Assembly (NCBI RefSeq): GCF_014633365.1
Contig: NC_068341.1
Coordinates: 806,001-870,000, forward strand
Origin: Diospyros lotus
Taxonomy: Eukaryota > Streptophyta > Magnoliopsida > Ericales > Ebenaceae
Direction: 5' to 3'
DNA: 64,000 nt
A program made the translations under genes and the position numbers. The notes under the pieces are model-generated. The model was not told the origin of the DNA. It saw only the letters and a program-made list of their open reading frames with translations, and did no database searches. Positions 57,490 through 64,000 of the stretch are shown here, piece after piece. How positions within the stretch are numbered: position 1 is the stretch's first letter; each line of letters opens with the position of its first letter.

Positions 57490-58400
57490 CCCGTGAATTA
57501 TTTGGGTGAGACTTCAATATGCAGTGGGTGTTATTCGAATATATACATATATATATATTATTTCGGTGAGACTTCAATATGCAATGGGTGTTATTCGAAT
57601 ATATACATATATATATATATATTATTTGGGTGAGACTTCAAAATGCAGTGGGTGCTCTACATATATGTATATAGGGCCTTATTCGAAATTGGAACAGGGC
57701 CTCCGAATGGGCAGCTCCTTATATTTGAATAGTGCCCTGCAACTTGCGATCAAGGTTGAAGCATTCGGATGGAAATAAATGCATCCGGATGGTTGGCATA
57801 TATATAAAATCGGATATGTATATATATATAATTGCTTTCGGATATATATATATATATATATATGAGAGTTTGATTCAAATCAAACAGGGGAGTTCGAATG
57901 GCTTGAGTATGTGTGTGTATATATATATATATGGTTCGAATCAGTGAGTATTATATGTGAGCTATCCGAATCAAACAGTGAGGGTGAGGACTCACATTCA
58001 GATGGAAGCTGCGAGTGTGGAAGCTCCCATTCGAATAGGCTGATTCGAATGGAGCTTTATTTATACAGCGTAAGAATGAGCTCCTATTCCTATACGAATA
58101 GGCTCCCAGCCCATTCGAATGGGCCTTATATTTAGCTACTTATATATATATATATATATGTGACATCGCTTACCTCTTGGGAGTGAACAAAACTCCGGTA
58201 TCTAAACAAAAATGTGCCATTCTAGAAATAAGTTTGGGGTAAAATAAACCCCATTTTGAAACATAAGATGCCTAGCAAGGAAATTTAAAAGAAAATGTCG
58301 CTATAACAGGAGAAAAAATAAGTTATACGAAGTAGTAGACAGACATACATATATATATATATATACACATTAACATTAAAGAGAACTAGTTCATCCCTAA
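57490..58400. repeat. Uncharacterised repeat dense in TTCGAAT/TTCGGAT with tandem units of about 60 bp
   Basis: Three tandem copies of GGGTGAGACTTCAATATGCA plus a TTATTCGAAT-type tail start near 57504, 57564 and 57629. From 57530 to 58135 about 15 occurrences of TTCGAAT, TTCGGAT or CCGGAT variants alternate with (TA)n tracts. After the motif field, AATAAACCCCATTTTGAAAC parallels the text after the related repeat at 16209-17800. Frames here are artefacts of the repeats. Confidence 0.55.
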
Positions 58401-59718
58401 TGTGATGCCCGGAAGTTCATATCTATTGAATTTATTTAAAATTGACAACCTCACAACCATAAATTTTTAAAAAAAATATGACAACATATGATAAATATAA
58501 ATAACTTATACAAAATATTAATTTTGTCAAAATAACTTAAAAGACTTATTTAAAATAATTCAATTTTGCTTAAATAACTAATTTAAAATAACCTACAAAC
58601 TAATTATTTTTCAAAATTAAGTAGTAACACAAACATATATAAGATTTGTTCTTTTTTTTTTGCATGAAACTAATTAAGGGTTTTAGAGTTTTGAGTGGTA
58701 GCTTTATTGAGAGAGAATGAGAGGTAAATTATGAAAAATAAAATACAAAATTAAATTTATTTTTTTAAAAAAATATACTTGGTAGTCGGTATTTGGCAAA
58801 TATTACTTAATATCTCAAGATTTCTCTCTATTTAAAAAAGTCTTTTTTTAATAATTTATTTTATTTAAAATTTTATGTTAATATTTAAATATTAATAATA
58901 TGGATTAGATTTTGTCTCTTCATATACCAGCATGCTTACATATTCTCCAAACACTACTCAATCATGAATAAAATCATTTACAGATTTCAAAAATTACACG
59001 TTTTGCACAAATCTAGACTTAATTAATGACTTATAAAAATTTCATTTCGGGTAAATAAAAAAATAAACAAAATATAATAAACTATAGAAATAGAAAGTGA
59101 AAATGGGTGGAAAAAAAATTTGACGATTATTTTGTTATAATATATATATAGATGAAAAGAACTTGAATGAGGAGTAATTCCAAGACAAGATAATTATCGT
59201 CAGTTGAGCTCCTCTTCACTGAGCTTCAACGACAGGGAAAGGATATGCAGATGGCACAATAATATGGAGAAGAACGAGACTATGTAGCAGTTGGAGAAGA
59301 AGAATGAAAGCGATGGAAATAGCATCAGGGGCAAATCACTGCAAAAAAGGAATGAATTAAGAGGATATGGTGTATCAGAGGATCAAGGAAAAGTGGCTGC
59401 AGGTCCGCATGCTATTTACGCAAAATGGCCAATTTGTCCTTGGTCACGCAGACAACACTCTTAAGGACTTTCTGGCTACTCACCTTAATTTTTATTTTCT
59501 TATTTTTTTTTCACATAATAAAATTTAATTTCATTACCATTGGACTCAAACCCAACCCAACAATTACATAGCCCACCTTATAAACCCATGAACTAATCTA
59601 TATTCATCCTTAGAAATTTTACACTATCAAATTTTATCATTTAAGTAACATAAGCATAAAATACAAAATATAGGACATAAAATATTAAATACTTTAGACC
59701 CATTAGTGGGTCGTTACA
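58401..59718 (-). mobile_element. Solo LTR (minus orientation)
   Basis: Read on the minus strand it starts TGTAACGACCCACTAATGGG and ends CTTCCGGGCATCACA, 1318 bp, with TG...CA termini. The flanking 5-mers CCTAA (58396-58400) and CATAA (59719-59723) match at 4 of 5 positions, compatible with an older TSD. There is no internal region or coding sequence. It belongs to a different family from the LTRs at 5781-13161. Confidence 0.6.
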
Positions 59719-59723
59719 CATAA

Positions 59724-60503
59724 TACAAACAAACATAAGCACCAATGATAGGAAACAACACAAGCATTGAGCAAGAAGCAACAGGTGATGATGGCGAGAG
59801 GGAACGACGGTGAGAAAATCAAGGTTGGAATCGATAACGACTTAAGCACTGAGAAAAAACAACCGACGATGATGACAAGAAGGAATAATGGTGATAGCAC
59901 CGAAACTTCTCTCAATCCCCTTGATCATCGAGGGTCGAATTAACAGCCACACGAGTAGCGCAAGGAGCAATCATCGAAAATCAACGAAGACAATTTACAA
60001 GTGTGAGAGTGACAACAACAACGAGAGGTTTCACGCAAGGCAATCTTTGAATTTGAAAATTAAAACTAAAGAGTAAAGGCAACGTGAAGACTAAAGAAAA
60101 GGAGAAAAGATTAAAATTAGAAGAATACAATATATATATTTGTTGATTAGAGACGAAAATAATTTTGTTTCTAATCATATTTGGTTGTCGAAAACGTGTT
60201 TTCGAAAATTTTTTGTAATTGCAAAACGTGCCCAAAACGTTTTACAAATTATAGAAATGATCTGAAAAATGTTTTAAACCATCTTTAATATTTCTTAAAT
60301 AGGAAACGTATTGAAAATGTTAAAATAACGTCTTCAAACCATTGGTGTCCGTAAATGATTATAAATGGGCTGCGGCACTCCATTGAGGTACAACTCAAAA
60401 TTATTTTTCTTTTAGGAAGAGTTATTATGAGAAGATGAAAAGCCTATTCATTGTCAATATAACGGGAATTCATCTGTACTAACATTAAGACATGGATCCT
60501 ATT
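59724..60503. other. Intergenic stretch, no gene
   Basis: Sequence with ACGATGATGACAAGA-type phrases (59760-60010), then AT-rich text with TCGAAAACGTGTTTTCGAAA (a perfect palindrome near 60187) and AAAACGTGCCCAAAACGTTT. I recognise no gene. Confidence 0.35.
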
Positions 60504-63500
60504 TAGGGCCGGACCTTTCATGAGGCCCGTGAGGCAATTGCCTCAGGGCCCATGAAAATTTATGTATTTGGGGGCCCAAAAATTGGAACCCCTCTTTTTG
60601 CTAAGGGCCCAACCGCCCAGCCCAGCCGCCACGGTTTACCCCCTCCCCCTCTCACTCTGCGTTCGCCCTTCTTCCCCTTTCGCTCTCGCTTTCGCTGCAG
60701 TCTCTCGCTCCGTCGCTCTGTAACTCCTTCCGTCATCGTCACCATCGCGCCTCGCCTTCGCCGGCTTGCCCTCGCTGTCGGTCGGTGGCTCGCCTTTGCT
60801 CTCGCCTTTCTCTTCTTTCGCTGCTCCGTCGCCCGTCGGATCGTCGCCCTTCGCCTTAGCTTTCTCGCCTCTTGCTGCTCGGTCGGCGGTCGCTCGCCCT
60901 CGTGGCCGGTCACCGGTGGCTCGCTGCCTCGCTCTCTCTCAGTCGCTCCAGGTAGCTCTCATTCGCTCTCGCCTCTTACTGCCTCTCTCTCCTTTCACTG
61001 CTCACTGGCGTCGGAAGTCGGATTGTCGCCCTTCACCCTCGCTTTCTTGCCTCTTGCTGTGCTTGGTCGGCGGTCGCTCGCCCTCGTGGCCGGTCACCGG
61101 TGCGGCGGTGCCTCTTTGCCTCGCTCTCAGTCTCAGCCTCACTCAGTCGCTCCAGCCTCCAGCCTCCAGATCTGAGATCTTGCTGCCTCAGATTCGGTCC
61201 TTGAAGCCAATCTGCTTCTCCAAAATCCAGATCTACTAGTGCTTAGCTTCAACCGGTTAGTTTCTCCTTCACAAATCATTTTCATTTTGTTTAGTTTGTG
61301 ATAAGTTGGGAGATTTGGATTATTTGATAGGTTGCATATGTCTATTTTATTGATGTTGGCTTTATATGTCTATTTTATTGATGTTAGCTTTATTGATGTT
61401 GGCTAAATCTGGCAAAAGAAAATTTAATTTTATTGATGTCTCATTTTATTTATATACGTGATAATTGTTTTATTTTTAGAAATTGTAATTAGAGTATAGA
61501 GATGCCTTGTTCATTTTATTCTTCTTCTTATTATTACAAGTCTAGATAAAATTAAGTTTAACATTATTATTACTTAAGTGTGTCGTGTAATGTCATAATA
61601 TTTTTTTCCTTTTGACTTTTGTTAGGTTTAGGCAATAGTCACAAATCATGCCTCCTAAACATATGTCTGGAGCTCAAAAAAGAAAAAGGAAACAGAGGGA
61701 AGAAGCATTAGTTCAACATCAAGCCGGTGATATGTTTAAAATACTTTAATAGCAGCAAAATAACACAAGGAGAAGAAATAGTTGAAAACTTGGGTGAAAC
61801 ATCAGTAGAGGAAGAAGAAACTTGGAATGATAATGTTAATGAACAAGGAGACTTAGTTGATGAATTGAATGAAGACAAAGATGATCACGTTGATGTCAAT
61901 GAATTAAACGAGAAAGAAGAAGACAATATTCAACATAAAGATTCATTGATTAATTTTTATGATCCAGGGTGTTGGGATAAAATTGACCAAAATGTGAGAG
62001 ATTTGTTAGTAGAGAAGGGTCCAAAAAGAGTTGATGGAGTTTTGTTTCCTAAAGATAGTAGTGGTAGGCATTTTGAATTATCACAATATAAGCGAGTATT
62101 GCTCAATGGAGAAACAAATGATAGGAGATGGCTAGTATATTCAGTTCTTTTGGACAAGGTTTTTTGCTTTTGCTGTAAGTTGTTCAAGACTCAAAAAACA
62201 ATGAGTAAAATTGGTCCGTTGGGAAATGAAGGATACAGAGATTGGCATAATATGCATCGGGGTCTTAAAAATCATGAAGCAAGTAAGGAGCATATATATT
62301 GCATGACTAGTTGGATTGAATTAGAAACAAGACTGAATAAAAATAAAACAATTGATCAAAGTGTGCAAATTGAAATCAATAAAGAAAGAGAACACTGGAG
62401 ACAAGTGTTGAAGAGGATAATAGCTGTTGTGCAAAGATTGGCAAAAAATAACTTGACATTTCGAGGAGATTGTGAGAAGCTTTATGTGGAAAACAATGGT
62501 CTTTTTTGGCAAATGATTGAAATGATTGCTGAGTTTGATCCGATTATGAAAGAGCACATTCGACGTATTCAAGCACATGAGACTCATTATACATATTTGG
62601 GCCCTAAAATTCAAAATGAATTGATACAAATGTTGGCAAATGAGGTAAAAAGTTCAATTCTTAGAAAAGTTAAACAAGCAAAATATTTTTCAGTCATATT
62701 AGATTGTACGCCAGATGCTAGTCATGAGGAGCAAATGTCTCTTGTAATACGATGTGTGGATTATTCAGCAAACTCTGTAATGGTAGAAGAATATTGGGTA
62801 GAATTTTTGAAGGTTGATGATACATCAGGGCTTGGACTTTTTACTGAGCTTAAAAACATGTTGACCAATCTTGAGCTGGACATTGATGATATAAGAGGTC
62901 AGGGGTATGACAATGGGTCTAATATGAAAGGGAAGCATAAAGGTGTACAGACAAGATTACTTGAAATAAATCCGAGGGCTTTTTATACTCCATGTGGTTG
63001 TCATAGTCTTAATTTGACTTTATGTGATATGGCAAATTGTTGTCCTAAAGCTATGTCATTTTTTGGAGTGATACAACGCATCTATATATTGTTTTCTTCA
63101 TCTACCAAGCGATGGAAAATTTTCAAAGATCATGTGAAAGGTCTTACACTTAAGCCATTGTCACAAACACGTTGGGAAAGTCATGTTGAAAGTGTTAGGC
63201 CTATAAAAGAGCAAACTGTACAAATAATAGATGCTTTATTTGACTTGGTAGATACTAGTGAAGATCCTAAAACAAAGAGCGAAGCTGAGTCCTTAGCAAC
63301 ATATGAACTTCAGAATTTTGAGTTCTTGCTTGGCATGGTAATTTGGTACAAGTTATTACATGCAATCAACACTGTAAGTAAATTTCTTCAAGCTGAAAAT
63401 ATGGATATTGATGTTGCTATCAGTCTTTTAGAAGGACTTCTTTTGTTTCTTGATGACTACAGAGAATTTGGGTTTGATAAGGCCATGGTTGAAGCGAAAC

Positions 63501-64000
63501 AAATAGCAAATGAAATGGGAGTTGAAGCTGTATTTCGAGAAAAACGCATAATTCGAAGAAAGAAACAGTTTGATGAGGATGGCAGTGATGAGATAACACA
63601 ATCAGCAGAAGATTCTTTTAGAGTAAATTATTTCCTCTTCATAATTGATCGAGCTCGTTCTTCATTTCAAACTAGATTTGAACAATTTAAAAAATATGAG
63701 GAAACATTTGGATTTCTGTTTAATTTGGAGAGGTTGAAGTGTGTTGATGATGATACTTTATTGGGGTTTTGTAAGAATCTTGAAAAATCCTTAACGCATA
63801 ATGGTCATTCTGATATTGATGGAGATGATTTGTTTTTGGAGTTGACAATCTTGAAATACTCTTTACCTAAAGAAACAAAAAAAGCAATTGATGTGGTGAA
63901 CTATTTGAAGAGAATGGATGGGTGTTTCCCAAATGCTTGTGTAGCCTACAGAATTTTGTTAACTATACCAGTTACAGTTGCATCTGCAGAAAGAAGTTTC
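60504..64000 (+). mobile_element. Left part of a second hAT family (TTF/DUF4371 type), runs off the window
   Basis: The start TTTAGGGCCGGACC, followed by GGCCCGTGAGGCAATTGCCT and CAGGGCCC, matches the GC-rich termini of plant hAT elements whose transposase has a TTF zinc finger. A CT-rich leader (60600-61240) precedes the transposase frame. Long frames on both strands in the leader (60552-61175) are rich in Arg, Ser and Pro and are not genes. The right end and TSD lie beyond the window, so the extent is unknown. Confidence 0.8.
61648..64000 (+). CDS. hAT transposase with TTF zinc finger and DUF4371 region, one frameshift, 3' truncated by window end
   Basis: From ATG 61648 (MPPKHMSGAQKRKRKQREEA) the frame reads 31 codons, then one extra A in the run at 61738-61741 shifts it. 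From there the next frame is open without a stop for over 750 codons to the window end. It holds an acidic linker, the TTF-type finger (RRWLVYSVLLDKVFCFCCKL, then GYRDWHNMHRGLKNHEASKE), a VILDCTPDASH segment with a first catalytic Asp, GQGYDNGSNM with the second, CGCHSLNL, TRWESHVESV, and the start of the hAT dimerisation region (TIPVTVASAERSF). The transposase would cut and paste the element. Apart from the single indel, it looks recently active. If the indel is an assembly error, the gene is intact as far as seen. Confidence 0.85.

Noticed and set aside
60552..61239. Long + and - strand frames (207, 157, 117 codons)
   Set aside because: CT-rich, low-complexity leader of the hAT element; open on both strands through composition, with Ser/Arg/Pro-rich text and no domain.
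1..64000. CRISPR array, bacterial operon or integrated virus
   Set aside because: Repeats are tandem or inverted transposon features without regular spacers; genes have introns; the only pol-like gene belongs to an LTR retrotransposon without an envelope-like frame.

Overview
This is nuclear DNA of a flowering plant, most likely a eudicot. The evidence is GT-AG introns, an AT-rich and heavily nested transposon landscape, a plant-type seven-exon terpene synthase gene, and plant hAT, CACTA, MULE, SINE and Ty3/gypsy elements. I see no bacterial genes, CRISPR arrays, rRNA or tRNA genes. I cannot name the species.

The only gene that looks intact and plant-functional is a terpene synthase (51674-54587, + strand, 7 exons, 553 aa). 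It has the RDR, DDTYD and DDxxSxxxE motifs and no transit peptide or RRx8W motif, so it is probably a cytosolic TPS-a sesquiterpene synthase. Three relics show that the window is the ruin of a tandem TPS cluster: a last-exon stub with its 3' flank (13162-13962), a first exon with its promoter (15169-15439), and an orphan promoter with leader (34283-34453). All lie on the + strand.

Region by region:
- 1-8549: a broken minus-strand hAT element. It carries a CACTA terminus, a degenerate intronless LOG-like (cytokinin-activating enzyme) pseudogene, an unrecognised cysteine-bearing ORF and a 2.5-kb solo LTR with target-site duplication (TSD).
- 8550-13161: one solo LTR nested in another LTR of the same family, fused to the TPS stub.
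- 13989-17577: three small DNA transposons with TSDs, and the TPS exon-1 relic.
- 19341-33600: a large direct duplication (units A and B). It differs by a solo LTR present only in A, and by a CACTA-like array and a four-copy tandem repeat of about 545 bp present only in B. Each 545-bp unit carries a TATA-like box.
- 34933-47704: a 12.8-kb hAT element with terminal inverted repeats (TIRs) and an 8-bp TSD. Its degenerate transposase is split by a young, apparently intact CRM-like Ty3/gypsy retrotransposon (36421-43445). The LTRs are 811 bp with 5 differences, and the 1645-aa gag-pol frame runs into the 3' LTR.
- 49225-50845: a MULE-like element and a tRNA-derived SINE upstream of the TPS gene.
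- 55447-64000: a GC-rich gene fragment, a repeat dense in TTCGAAT, a minus-strand solo LTR, and the left part of a second hAT family (TTF/DUF4371 type). That element's almost uninterrupted transposase frame runs off the window end.

The genes do not form a pathway. The story is birth and death of a TPS cluster, with layered transposon insertions whose order can be read from TSDs, empty sites and nesting.
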